Assembly: GCF_900120375.1 (NCBI RefSeq)
Contig: NZ_LT635480.1
Location: 310,001-374,000, forward strand
Source: Ndongobacter massiliensis
GTDB taxonomy: Bacteria; Bacillota; Clostridia; Tissierellales; Peptoniphilaceae
Reading direction: 5' to 3'
DNA: 64,000 nt
The notes under the pieces were generated by a model. It saw nothing but the letters and a program-made list of their open reading frames with translations, ran no database searches and had not been told where the DNA came from. Position 1 is the first letter of the stretch. The number at the start of each line of letters is the position of its first letter. Both the position numbers and the translations under genes were made by a program. This document shows positions 32,800 through 41,421 of the stretch, in pieces.

Positions 32800-33579
32800 A
32801 TGGAATTTGTTCGTTTGGAAGAGCGCGGTGCGGTTGCGCTGGTGACACTCGATCGTCCGAAGGCACTGAATGCGCTCAATACGCAGGTGCTGAAGGAATT
32901 GGATGAAACCTTTGATGCGATCGATACGGATCGGATTCGCTGCGTCATTATTACGGGTGCCGGGGAAAAGTCCTTTGTCGCCGGAGCCGATATCGCGGAA
33001 ATGAAGGACAAGAACGGGCAAGAAGGGCAGGAATTCGGGCGCTACGGCAATCGCGTGTTTCGGAAAATTGAGACGTTCCGCGTGCCGGTCATTGCAGCGG
33101 TCAACGGATTTGCCCTCGGCGGTGGCAATGAGCTTGCCATGAGCTGTGATATTCGCCTTTGTTCGGAAAACGCCTTGTTCGGACAACCGGAAGTCGGTTT
33201 GGGCATTACGCCGGGATTTGGCGGAACGCAGCGCTTGGCGCGTTTGATCGGCTCGCTGTCCGTGGCAAAAGAATTGCTCTTTTCCGCTCGCAATATCAAG
33301 GCGGAGGAAGCGTTGCGCTTGGGACTTGTCAGTCGCGTCGTTCCGCAGGCGGAGTTGCTCGACACGGCATTTGCGCTGGCAATTCGCATCGCTGATCAGG
33401 CGCCAATTGCCGTGGCAAATTGCAAAAAAGCGCTCAATGAGGGCATTGAGACGGACATCGATGAGGGATTGCGTATTGAGTCGGAATTGTTCGGACATTG
33501 CTTTACGACGCTCGATCAAAAAGAAGGCATGAGCGCCTTTTTGGAAAAACGGAAAGACAAAAACTTCCAAAACAAGTAG
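32800..33579 (+). CDS. crt: 3-hydroxybutyryl-CoA dehydratase (crotonase)
   Basis: 259-residue enoyl-CoA hydratase fold with the CoA/oxyanion strands GADIAEMKD and NGFALGGGNELAMSCDIRL, and the catalytic Glu pair in GNELAMS and FGQPEVGLGITPGFGGTQRL. Dehydrates 3-hydroxybutyryl-CoA to crotonyl-CoA. AATAAGGAGGAAAC precedes the ATG. Confidence 0.92.
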   Translation: MEFVRLEERGAVALVTLDRPKALNALNTQVLKELDETFDAIDTDRIRCVIITGAGEKSFVAGADIAEMKDKNGQEGQEFGRYGNRVFRKIETFRVPVIAAVNGFALGGGNELAMSCDIRLCSENALFGQPEVGLGITPGFGGTQRLARLIGSLSVAKELLFSARNIKAEEALRLGLVSRVVPQAELLDTAFALAIRIADQAPIAVANCKKALNEGIETDIDEGLRIESELFGHCFTTLDQKEGMSAFLEKRKDKNFQNK

Positions 33580-33617
33580 AATAAAGCAGAAGAAGTTTGG
33601 AAAAGAAAGGAGTTTCT

Positions 33618-34451
33618 ATGAAAGTCGGAGTTATCGGTGCCGGCACCATGGGCAGTGGCATTGCGCAGGCGTTTGCACAAACGGATGGCTATGAGGTCAT
33701 GCTCTCGGATATCAATATGGATTTTTCGAAGGGCGGAAAAGAAAAGATCAGCAAGGGCTTTGCGCGCCGCATCGCCAAGGGCAAGATGGAGCAGTCGGCA
33801 GCAGACGCCATTTTGGCGAAGATTACGCCCTGCCTGAATGAAGACTTGGGCGACTGCGATCTGATCGTCGAGGCGGCGATTGAGAATATGCAGATCAAGA
33901 AAGAGACATTCAAGAAGCTGGATGAACTGTGCAAAGAAGAGACCCTCTTCGCGTCGAATACGTCGTCTTTGTCCATCACGGAAATCGGTGCCGGATTGCG
34001 CCGCCCGATGATCGGCATGCACTTCTTCAATCCCGCACCGGTCATGAAGCTGGTGGAAGTCATTCCGGGGTTGAACACGCCGCAGGAGAATGTGGAAAAG
34101 ATTTCCAAAATTGCGCAGGAATTGGGCAAGACGCCGGTTGTCGTGCAGGAATCCGCCGGTTTTGTCGTCAATCGCATCCTCATTCCGATGATCAATGAAG
34201 CGGTCGGCCTGGTTGCGGAGCACGTCGCTTCGGTCGAAGGCATTGATCAGGCGATGAAACTGGGTGCCAATCATCCGATGGGACCGTTGGAATTGGGAGA
34301 TCTCATCGGTTTGGATGTCTGCCTTGCCATTATGGAAGTGCTGTATACGGAAACGGGGGATTCCAAATATCGTCCGCATCCGTTGCTTCGCAAGATGGTG
34401 CGCGGCGGCAAATTGGGTCGTAAGACAAAAGTCGGATTTTACGAATATTGA
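33618..34451 (+). CDS. hbd: 3-hydroxybutyryl-CoA dehydrogenase
   Basis: ATG 33618 after GAAAGGAGTTTCT; an upstream start at 33597 lacks a ribosome site. 277 residues: NAD-binding VGVIGAGTMGSGIAQAFA, catalytic His region GMHFFNPAPVMKLVEVI, SAGFVVNRIL and the C-terminal dimer domain (NHPMGPLELGDLIGLD). Reduces acetoacetyl-CoA to 3-hydroxybutyryl-CoA. Confidence 0.95.
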   Translation: MKVGVIGAGTMGSGIAQAFAQTDGYEVMLSDINMDFSKGGKEKISKGFARRIAKGKMEQSAADAILAKITPCLNEDLGDCDLIVEAAIENMQIKKETFKKLDELCKEETLFASNTSSLSITEIGAGLRRPMIGMHFFNPAPVMKLVEVIPGLNTPQENVEKISKIAQELGKTPVVVQESAGFVVNRILIPMINEAVGLVAEHVASVEGIDQAMKLGANHPMGPLELGDLIGLDVCLAIMEVLYTETGDSKYRPHPLLRKMVRGGKLGRKTKVGFYEY

Positions 34452-34524
34452 TTGAATTCCGGAAACGGGATCGCAGAGGAAGCCGGCGCCTTCGGGCGTC
34501 GCTTCCGTTGAAAGAGAGGAATCT

Positions 34525-35664
34525 ATGGATTTTCAATTAAGCAAGGAACATGCCCTTGCGCGGCAGCTTTTCCGCGATTTCGCGGTCAATGAGGTCGAGC
34601 CGTTGGCGCAGGAGATCGACGAAACGCATCGCTTTCCGGAAGAATCCGTGGCGAAGATGAAGAAGTACGGCTTTATGGGAATTCCCTTTGCAAAGGAATT
34701 CGGCGGACAGGGTTGCGATACGTTGACCTATGTCATGGCGGTGGAAGAATTGTCGAAGGTATGCGCGTCGACCGGCGTGGTGCTTTCCGCACACACATCC
34801 CTAGGCAGCGGTGCCATCGATTTGTTCGGTACGCCTAAGCAGAAAGAAAAGTATCTGCGCCCGCTGGCATCCGGTGAGAAATTGGGTGCCTTCGCACTGA
34901 CCGAGCCGGAAGCCGGTACGGATGCCGCGGGACAGCAGACGCGTGCCGAGTTGGATGGCGACGAATATGTGATCAATGGCTCGAAGATTTTCATCACGAA
35001 TGCCGGCGCAGCGGACATCTATGTCGTGTTTGCCATGACGGATAAGAGCCAGGGAACGCGCGGCATCTCTGCATTTATCGTCGAAAAAGGTACGCCGGGA
35101 TTTACCTTCGGTCCGACGGAAAAGAAGATGGGCATCCACGGTTCATCCACGCGTGAGTTGATCTTTATCGATTGCCGCATCCCGAAGGAGAACCTCCTGG
35201 GACGCGAGGGCAAAGGCTTCGGCATTGCCATGGCCACGTTGGACGGCGGTCGTATCGGCATTGCGGCGCAGGCGCTGGGCATTGCCCAGGGTGCATTGGA
35301 CAAGACCATCACCTATGTGAAAGAACGCAAGCAGTTTGGCCGCCCGATCGCGAAATTCCAAAATACGCAGTTTAAGCTGGCGGACATGGCGACGGAAATC
35401 GAAGCGGCGCGTCACTTGGTCTATAAAGCGGCAATTGCGAAGGATACGCAGAAACGCTATTCGGTTGAAGCGGCGATGGCAAAGCTCAAAGCGGCGCGCA
35501 CCGCGATGTGGGTCACAACCGAGTGCGTGCAGTTGCACGGCGGCTATGGCTACATGCAGGATTACGACGTCGAGCGCATGATGCGCGACGCCAAGATCAC
35601 CGAAATCTACGAAGGAACCTCGGAGGTTCAGGAGATGGTGATCGCAGGCAGTTTGTTGAACTAA
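34525..35664 (+). CDS. bcd: Butyryl-CoA dehydrogenase
   Basis: 379-residue acyl-CoA dehydrogenase: FALTEPEAGTDAAGQQT, ITNAGAADIYVVFA, MGIHGSSTRELIF, HGGYGYMQDYDVERMMRDAK and the catalytic Glu in YEGTSEVQEMVI. With EtfBA next door it reduces crotonyl-CoA to butyryl-CoA, by family knowledge bifurcating electrons to ferredoxin. AGAGAGGAATCT precedes the ATG. Confidence 0.93.
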   Translation: MDFQLSKEHALARQLFRDFAVNEVEPLAQEIDETHRFPEESVAKMKKYGFMGIPFAKEFGGQGCDTLTYVMAVEELSKVCASTGVVLSAHTSLGSGAIDLFGTPKQKEKYLRPLASGEKLGAFALTEPEAGTDAAGQQTRAELDGDEYVINGSKIFITNAGAADIYVVFAMTDKSQGTRGISAFIVEKGTPGFTFGPTEKKMGIHGSSTRELIFIDCRIPKENLLGREGKGFGIAMATLDGGRIGIAAQALGIAQGALDKTITYVKERKQFGRPIAKFQNTQFKLADMATEIEAARHLVYKAAIAKDTQKRYSVEAAMAKLKAARTAMWVTTECVQLHGGYGYMQDYDVERMMRDAKITEIYEGTSEVQEMVIAGSLLN

Positions 35665-35674
35665 GGGGTGAACG

Positions 35675-36457
35675 ATGAAAATTGTAGTATGCATTAAACA
35701 AGTTCCCGACACCAATGAAGTGCGCATCGACCCGGTGAAGGGAACCCTGATTCGCGAAGGCATCCCCTCCATTATGAATCCGGATGACAAGGCCGGTTTG
35801 GAGGCAGCCCTGCGTTTGAAAGATAAATACGGCGCGCATGTGAGCGTGCTTACGATGGGACCGGGACAGGCGGACGAGATTTTGCGCGAAGCCATGGCCA
35901 TGGGCGCGGATGACGCGTACCTCGTAACGGATCGCGCATTCGGCGGCGCCGATACTTGGGCGACTTCCTGCACCTTGGCGGCAGCGGTCAGCAAGTTGGA
36001 ATACGATCTGATCATTACCGGTCGTCAGGCGATCGATGGAGATACGGCGCAGGTCGGACCGGAAATGGCGGAACATCTCGGCATTCCGAATATCAGCTAT
36101 GCGCAGGAATTGGAAATTGACGGCGATGATGTCGTTGTACTGCGTCAATACGAAGACCGCGACCACCGCGTACGGGTAAAAATGCCGGCGTTGGTGACGG
36201 CGCTTTCCGAACTCAACGATCCGCGCTATATGACGCCGGGCGGTATTTTTGATGCCTATCGCGAGAAGGAAGTGATTGAGTGGAACCGTGCGGATGTGCC
36301 CGTGGAGGACTCGAATATCGGGTTGGCAGGCTCACCGACGCGTGTGGCGAAGTCGTTCCCGAAGAGCGTCAAGGCGCCGGGGATGAAGATTCAAGAAGGT
36401 GTGGAGGAGTCGGTGCAGTTTATTGTCGACAAACTCCGCGAGAAGTATATTCTGTGA
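35675..36457 (+). CDS. etfB: Electron transfer flavoprotein beta subunit
   Basis: 260 residues beginning MKIVVCIKQVPDTNEVRIDP, with VLTMGPGQADEILREAMAMG, ITGRQAIDGDTAQVGPEMAE and the C-terminal SPTRVAKSF. Carries NADH-binding and bifurcating FAD in Bcd-Etf complexes. Ten bases after bcd. Confidence 0.93.
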   Translation: MKIVVCIKQVPDTNEVRIDPVKGTLIREGIPSIMNPDDKAGLEAALRLKDKYGAHVSVLTMGPGQADEILREAMAMGADDAYLVTDRAFGGADTWATSCTLAAAVSKLEYDLIITGRQAIDGDTAQVGPEMAEHLGIPNISYAQELEIDGDDVVVLRQYEDRDHRVRVKMPALVTALSELNDPRYMTPGGIFDAYREKEVIEWNRADVPVEDSNIGLAGSPTRVAKSFPKSVKAPGMKIQEGVEESVQFIVDKLREKYIL

Positions 36458-36465
36458 GGTGAATG

Positions 36466-37470
36466 ATGAACGAATACAAAGGCGTATTTACTTTTGCACA
36501 ACAAGTGGACGGCAAACTGACCGGCGTTTCTATGGAATTGATCGGAAAGGCGCGCGACCTGGCAAAAGATTTGGATACCGATGTGACAGCCGTTCTGCTC
36601 GGTGAAGGCATCGAGCCCCTCGCACAGGAATTGGTGGAGTACGGTGCCGATCGCGTGATCTATGTCGACGACAAGGAATTGGCGGTGTACCGTACGGAGC
36701 CGTACACCCAGGCGATTGTTTCGGTTATTGAAAACTTCAAACCGGAGGTTTTCCTCGTCGGGGCGACGGCCATCGGCCGGGATCTGGGACCGCGCGTTGC
36801 GGGTCGTGTGCACACGGGACTGACCGCGGATTGCACAAAATTGGAAATCGATCCGGAGAAAAAACATCTGATGATGACCCGTCCGGCATTCGGCGGCAAC
36901 CTGATGGCAACGATCCTCTGTACGGATTTCCGTCCGCAGATGGCGACGGTGCGTCCGGGTGTCATGGTGAAAGAAGTGCGCGATCCATCCCGCAAGGGTG
37001 AAATTGTGCGTCATGACGTCAAGTTGGAGAAAAACTGCTGCTACGTCGAAGTCGAAGAAGTCATTAAGCACGTTGCGCATAAAATCGACATTCAGGATGC
37101 AAAAATTCTGGTGTCCGGTGGACGCGGCGTAGGCAATGCGGAAAACTTCGCCATCTTGCAGGAATTGGCAGATGCCTTGGGCGGGGAAGTCTCCAGTTCG
37201 CGTGCGGCCGTTGACGCCGGATGGCAGCCGAAAGACCGCCAAGTCGGGCAGACTGGTAAAACCGTACGTCCGGGACTCTACTTTGCCATTGGAATTTCCG
37301 GGGCCATCCAGCACCTGGCCGGTATGGAAGAATCGGACTACATCGTTGCGATCAACAAAGATCCCGACGCGCCGATTTTCAACGTCGCGGATGTGGGCAT
37401 TGTCGGCGATCTGTTCAAGATCGTGCCGAAGCTGACCGAAGAGATCAAGCAGATTCGCACGACGAAATAA
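36466..37470 (+). CDS. etfA: Electron transfer flavoprotein alpha subunit
   Basis: Of two in-frame ATGs (36463, 36466) the second fits GAGGTGA better. 334 residues: GATAIGRDLGPRVAGRVHTG, and the FAD domain VSGGRGVGNAENF, SSRAAVDAGWQPKDRQVGQT, GISGAIQHLAGME, INKDPDAPIF. Pairs with EtfB. Confidence 0.94.
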   Translation: MNEYKGVFTFAQQVDGKLTGVSMELIGKARDLAKDLDTDVTAVLLGEGIEPLAQELVEYGADRVIYVDDKELAVYRTEPYTQAIVSVIENFKPEVFLVGATAIGRDLGPRVAGRVHTGLTADCTKLEIDPEKKHLMMTRPAFGGNLMATILCTDFRPQMATVRPGVMVKEVRDPSRKGEIVRHDVKLEKNCCYVEVEEVIKHVAHKIDIQDAKILVSGGRGVGNAENFAILQELADALGGEVSSSRAAVDAGWQPKDRQVGQTGKTVRPGLYFAIGISGAIQHLAGMEESDYIVAINKDPDAPIFNVADVGIVGDLFKIVPKLTEEIKQIRTTK

Positions 37471-37477
37471 AGACCAT

Positions 37478-37516
37478 CAAAAAAAGAGCGGCTTCGACGA
37501 GCGAGCCGCTCTTTTT
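37478..37516 (+). terminator. Terminator of the butyryl-CoA operon
   Basis: AAAAAGAGCGGCT / AGCCGCTCTTTTT with a ten-base loop; bidirectional in form. Confidence 0.88.
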
Positions 37517-37593
37517 GCGTGATTTTTGCACATGGGATTGCAGGATTTTAAGCCCTGCAATCCCGTTTTTATTTCGAGACGGTATCTTCTTGC

Positions 37594-38340
37594 CTATTTT
37601 GCCTTTCCCTGATTCGCCACTGAAGCCATTTTTGCTTCGACCGCTGCGGCATCGCCCAGGTAATACTTTTTCTGTACCTGGAAATCATCATCAAACTCAT
37701 AGACAAGAGGTACGCCGGTCGGAATATTGACGCCGACAATTTCCTCGTCGCCGAGATTTTCAAAGTATTTCACAAGAGCGCGAATGGAGTTGCCATGTGC
37801 CGCAATCAGGACGCGTTTTCCGGCATCCATTTGCGGGCGGATGACTTCATTAAAATAGGGGACGGCGCGGTCAATGGTCAGCGCCAGACTTTCGGTCAGC
37901 GGTAGCTCTGTGGGGTCTTCCACGGCGCGGTAGGCTTCTTGCGTGCGCGGATTGCGCGCATCCGATTCTTCCAGAGCCGGCGGTGTAACATCAAAAGAAC
38001 GCCGCCAGATCAAGACCTGATCCTCACCGTATTTTTGCGCCGTTTCCGCCTTATTCAACCCTTGGAGCGCGCCGTAGTGACGTTCATTGAGTTTCCACGA
38101 TTTGATCACCGGCAGCCATTCACGATCCATTTGTTCCAGAACGAGGTTGAGCGTATGAATCGCACGTTTGAGATAGGACGTATAGCAGATATCAAAATCA
38201 AAGCCTTCTTCCCGTAAAAGGCGTCCGCCTTCCCGCGCTTCGCCGCGCCCTTTTTCGGTTAAATCCACGTCGGTCCAACCGGTAAAGAGATTTTTCTGAT
38301 TCCATTCACTTTCCCCATGACGTATCAATACAAGTTTCAT
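37594..38340 (-). CDS. gpmA: 2,3-bisphosphoglycerate-dependent phosphoglycerate mutase
   Basis: ATG 38340 ([20 protein letters not shown]) after TGGAGGATGCT. 248 residues with the phospho-His motif [26 protein letters not shown], and the second His in [15 protein letters not shown]. Interconverts 3- and 2-phosphoglycerate. Encoded alone on the minus strand, away from the pfkA-pyk pair. Confidence 0.94.
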   Translation of the reverse strand: MKLVLIRHGESEWNQKNLFTGWTDVDLTEKGRGEAREGGRLLREEGFDFDICYTSYLKRAIHTLNLVLEQMDREWLPVIKSWKLNERHYGALQGLNKAETAQKYGEDQVLIWRRSFDVTPPALEESDARNPRTQEAYRAVEDPTELPLTESLALTIDRAVPYFNEVIRPQMDAGKRVLIAAHGNSIRALVKYFENLGDEEIVGVNIPTGVPLVYEFDDDFQVQKKYYLGDAAAVEAKMASVANQGKAK

Positions 38341-38465
38341 AGCATCCTCCATTTATCATTTTTTTCCTGTAAGTTTCAATATTTTATATACCCAAAAGTT
38401 GGAAAAAAGAAGTTTGTTTTGTCGAGATGGGAAAGGAGAAATAAAAAACTCCGCCCATACGCAGC

Positions 38466-38494
38466 TTGACAGCGCGACCATTCGGGTGTATCTT
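38466..38494 (+). promoter_or_regulatory. Promoter of feoA-feoA
   Basis: TTGACA (38466-38471), a 17-base spacer and TATCTT (38489-38494), followed by the AT-rich ATATAA. Confidence 0.5.
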
Positions 38495-38501
38495 ATATAA
38501 A

Positions 38502-38517
38502 GTTAGAGGAAGCTAAC
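38502..38517. promoter_or_regulatory. GTTA-N8-TAAC dyad at feoA, candidate metal-regulator operator
   Basis: GTTAGAGGAAGCTAAC lies immediately after the feoA promoter, with five paired bases per arm. A matching GTTA-N8-TAAC dyad sits in the feoB promoter. The TTAG...CTAA form recalls DtxR/MntR-type boxes. Confidence 0.5.
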
Positions 38518-38530
38518 AACGGAGGCACAT

Positions 38531-38818
38531 ATGCAATTACGAATGGCAACTTCCGAAAGATGCTACCGGGTGGAACGCATCATCGGACGGGAAAAACAGA
38601 AAAAACAACTCCAAAATATGGGGTTGGTGCCCGGAGCGAAGTTGCGCGTGGTCAGTGCACTGCATAACAATTTGATTTTGCTTGTGAAAAACACGCGCAT
38701 TGCCGTCAGCGAGGAATTAGCGCAAAAAGTATTGGTGGAGGAAGTGCCGTTGGCACTTTATGAGGCGTGTTGTGTCGAGGAGGAGACGAAAGGAGCATTG
38801 CGTGAAAACCATTTGTGA
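38531..38818 (+). CDS. feoA: FeoA-domain protein, first copy
   Basis: 95 residues with the SH3-like FeoA fold (YRVERIIGREKQKKQLQNMG, LVPGAKLRVVSALHNNLILL, VKNTRIAVSEELAQKVLV) and a longer C-terminal tail holding two adjacent cysteines (YEACCVEEE). FeoA assists the ferrous importer FeoB. ACGGAGGCACAT precedes the ATG. Overlaps the second feoA by 17 bases. Confidence 0.85.
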   Translation: MQLRMATSERCYRVERIIGREKQKKQLQNMGLVPGAKLRVVSALHNNLILLVKNTRIAVSEELAQKVLVEEVPLALYEACCVEEETKGALRENHL

Positions 38819-39023
38819 TTTGAAGCCGAAAGAGACGGGCGTCATTGAACGCATTCACGGGCGCGGACCGCTGAAGCGGCGCTTCAGTGACATGGGTGTG
38901 ACCCGCGGAACGCAGATTGAGGTCGTTAAAGTCGCGCCTTTGGGCGATCCGATGCAGGTCAATCTCAAGGGTTATGAATTAACACTGCGCAAGAAAGACG
39001 CAAAGAATATCGAATTACAGTAG
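38802..39023 (+). CDS. feoA: FeoA-domain protein, second copy
   Basis: GTG 38802 after GAAAGGAGCATTGC, inside the end of the first copy. 73 residues, the standard FeoA length: KPKETGVIERIHGRGPLKRR, FSDMGVTRGTQIEVVKVAPL, GDPMQVNLKGYELTLRK. Two unlike FeoA proteins before FeoB are common in anaerobic Firmicutes. A small terminator separates it from feoB. Confidence 0.88.
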   Translation: MKTICDLKPKETGVIERIHGRGPLKRRFSDMGVTRGTQIEVVKVAPLGDPMQVNLKGYELTLRKKDAKNIELQ

Positions 39024-39030
39024 CTCAGGG

Positions 39031-39050
39031 GAAACCTTGGGTTTCTTTTT
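39031..39050 (+). terminator. Short terminator between feoA and feoB
   Basis: GAAACC-TTG-GGTTTC followed by TTTTT. Together with the promoter at 39056 it makes feoB separately controllable. Confidence 0.6.
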
Positions 39051-39055
39051 CAGCA

Positions 39056-39085
39056 TTGAGTTAGTATTCGATAACAAAATTAGAT
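39056..39085 (+). promoter_or_regulatory. feoB promoter with embedded GTTA-N8-TAAC dyad
   Basis: TTGAGT (39056-39061), an 18-base spacer and TTAGAT (39080-39085). The dyad GTTAGTATTCGATAAC (39060-39075) fills the spacer, where a bound repressor would block RNA polymerase. Confidence 0.5.
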
Positions 39086-39108
39086 GGGCAGAATGAATGG
39101 AGGAATTT

Positions 39109-41286
39109 ATGCACTACACCGTTGCCTTAACGGGAAACCCCAACAGCGGGAAAACTACGCTGTTTAATGAATTAACGGGCGCTTCCCAGCACGTGGGGAA
39201 TTGGCCCGGGGTGACCGTAGAGAAAAAGGAAGGGAAAATGCGCGCGGACAAAGAGGCGATCGTCGTCGATTTGCCGGGCATTTATTCGCTTTCACCGTAT
39301 ACCTTGGAGGAAGTCATCGCGCGCGATTACCTCATCAACGAACATCCGGACGTCATCATCAACATCGTCGATGCTTCGAATCTGGAGCGCAATTTGTATC
39401 TGACCACGCAGGTGTTGGAGATGGGCATTCCCACGGTGATTGCCCTGAACATGATGGATCTGGTGCGCCGGAACGGCGATAAAATCGATACGGGAAAACT
39501 CAGCCGTGCCCTGGGCGCACCGATTGTGGAGATCTCCGCGTTGCACGGAGAGAATATGGATGGTTTGGTGAAAGCCGCCCGCGAAGCGGCGGAGGATCGC
39601 AAAGCGCCATCTCCGGAAAAGAACTTTTCAGAGGACATCGAGTGCCTGTTGGAAAAAATAGAAGCGGAAGGTTTCGACGCATCGATCCATGAAGAAAAAC
39701 GCGCGGCTTACGCCAAAATTGCTCCGCGCTGGATTGCGGTCAAACTCTTTGAGCAGGATGAGAAAGTCTTGGAGGACATTTCGCTTTCCGAGTCTCTACA
39801 ACAGGAAATTGCAGCACTGGAAGATGCCCACGATGACGATGCGCAGACGCTGATTTCGGAACAGCGCTACGATCGCATCGCCAAAATCATTAGTACGTCG
39901 TTGGAGCGGAAAAATGCAGGAAAACTGTCGCTGACGGATCGGATCGACAAGATCGTCACCAATCGCGTATTGGCGTTACCTATTTTTGCCGCTGTGATCT
40001 TTCTGATTTACTACGTGTCCGTAACGACCTTGGGCGGATTGGTTACAGACTTCACGAACGACGTGTTTGTCGCGGAGTGGATTCAAGAACCCGTGCGCGC
40101 CTTTATGGAAAACGCCAGTATGGCTCCCTGGTTGGTCGGGATGATTTGTGATGGCGTCATCGCCGGTGTGGGCGCCGTTCTGGGCTTTTTACCACAGATG
40201 GCAATTCTGTTCATCTTTTTGAGCTTTTTGGAACAGTGTGGTTACATGTCCCGCATCGCCTTTATCTTGGATCGAATTTTCCGCCGATTTGGGCTTTCCG
40301 GAAAATCTTTCATTCCTATGCTGATCGCCACCGGCTGTGGCATTCCGGGGGTCATGGCTTCCCGCACAATTGAAAATGAAGCCGACCGAAAAATGACGGC
40401 AATGACCGCTACATTCATGCCCTGTGGCGCAAAACTGCCCATCATTGCCTTCTTTGCCGGAACGGTTTTTGGCGGCACCTGGTGGGTCGCACCGTCTTTC
40501 TACTTTGTTGGCATTACCGCGGTCATCGTATCCGGTATTATTCTGAAAAAGACCAAGCGTTTTGCCGGAGACCCGGCGCCCTTTGTGATGGAATTGCCGG
40601 AGTACCGCCTGCCGACACTCAAGGGCATGGCGCTGACCGTGTGGGAGCGTCTCGCCGCCTTTGCAAAAAAAGCAGGAACGATCATCCTCGCTTCGGCGAT
40701 TGTCCTCTGGTTTTTGCAGGCATTCGGATTCACCGAAGGCGGATTCGGCATGGTCGAGGACTCCGAACAAAGTTTGCTCGCCGGAGTCGGCAATGCCGTG
40801 TGTTTCCTTTTTGCACCGCTGGGATTCGGTGACTGGAAGTCCACTGTGGCGACCGTTACGGGTCTGATTGCCAAAGAAAATGTCATTACGACCTTTGGCG
40901 TACTCTTCGGTGTGGCAGGAGATGCCTTGGAATTGGTGGAAGAAGGGGACTGGGGAGTGCTGACAACAATTTCCGCGCACTACACTGTGATTTCGGCATA
41001 CTCTTTGCTGTTGTTCAACTTGCTCTGTGCACCCTGTTTTGCTGCCATCGGCGCCATGAACAAGGAATTGGGTGGCGGGCGCTGGACCTTGTTTGGCATC
41101 GGTTATCAGACGATACTCGCTTACTCCACCGCCTTCGTGTTTTATCAGCTGGCGACCTTCTTTACCGGCGGTGTTTTCACCCTTTGGACGGGTCTTGCGA
41201 TTGTCGTGTTGGCGATTTGGCTGTATCTGTTATTCCGCCCGGCGCCCAAAATCGGGCAGGAAGTTGCGGATAGAGAATACGCATAA
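39109..41286 (+). CDS. feoB: Ferrous iron transporter FeoB
   Basis: ATG 39109 (MHYTVALTGNPNSGKTTLFN) after TGGAGGAATTT; the ATG at 39097 lies against the ribosome site. 725 residues: G-protein domain (G1 GNPNSGKTT, G3 VDLPGIYSLSP, G4 ALNMMDL), then the membrane domain with nucleoside-gate type repeats (GCGIPGVMASRTIENEADRK, FMPCGAKLPIIAFFAG, LIAKENVITTFGVLFG). Imports Fe2+. Confidence 0.94.
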   Translation: MHYTVALTGNPNSGKTTLFNELTGASQHVGNWPGVTVEKKEGKMRADKEAIVVDLPGIYSLSPYTLEEVIARDYLINEHPDVIINIVDASNLERNLYLTTQVLEMGIPTVIALNMMDLVRRNGDKIDTGKLSRALGAPIVEISALHGENMDGLVKAAREAAEDRKAPSPEKNFSEDIECLLEKIEAEGFDASIHEEKRAAYAKIAPRWIAVKLFEQDEKVLEDISLSESLQQEIAALEDAHDDDAQTLISEQRYDRIAKIISTSLERKNAGKLSLTDRIDKIVTNRVLALPIFAAVIFLIYYVSVTTLGGLVTDFTNDVFVAEWIQEPVRAFMENASMAPWLVGMICDGVIAGVGAVLGFLPQMAILFIFLSFLEQCGYMSRIAFILDRIFRRFGLSGKSFIPMLIATGCGIPGVMASRTIENEADRKMTAMTATFMPCGAKLPIIAFFAGTVFGGTWWVAPSFYFVGITAVIVSGIILKKTKRFAGDPAPFVMELPEYRLPTLKGMALTVWERLAAFAKKAGTIILASAIVLWFLQAFGFTEGGFGMVEDSEQSLLAGVGNAVCFLFAPLGFGDWKSTVATVTGLIAKENVITTFGVLFGVAGDALELVEEGDWGVLTTISAHYTVISAYSLLLFNLLCAPCFAAIGAMNKELGGGRWTLFGIGYQTILAYSTAFVFYQLATFFTGGVFTLWTGLAIVVLAIWLYLLFRPAPKIGQEVADREYA

Positions 41287-41302
41287 ACGATACAGAACCT
41301 CG

Positions 41303-41326
41303 GGAGGAGCTTCGGCTCCTCCTTTT
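41303..41326 (+). terminator. Terminator after feoB
   Basis: GGAGGAGC-TTCG-GCTCCTCC followed by TTTTG; UUCG-capped. Confidence 0.85.
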
Positions 41327-41421
41327 GTATTGGCATTTTTGAGAATATCTCATGGTATAATATATAAATATAAACACTGTGCAGAATCATCAGCAGGAGC
41401 GAAATCGAGAAGGAGGGCGGC

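Noticed and set aside
36391-37314. 307-codon minus-strand frame opposite etfA
   Set aside because: Mirror of a well-conserved coding frame with no ribosome site or family resemblance. The same applies to long antisense frames at 29385-30149, 32716-33570 and 40189-40980.
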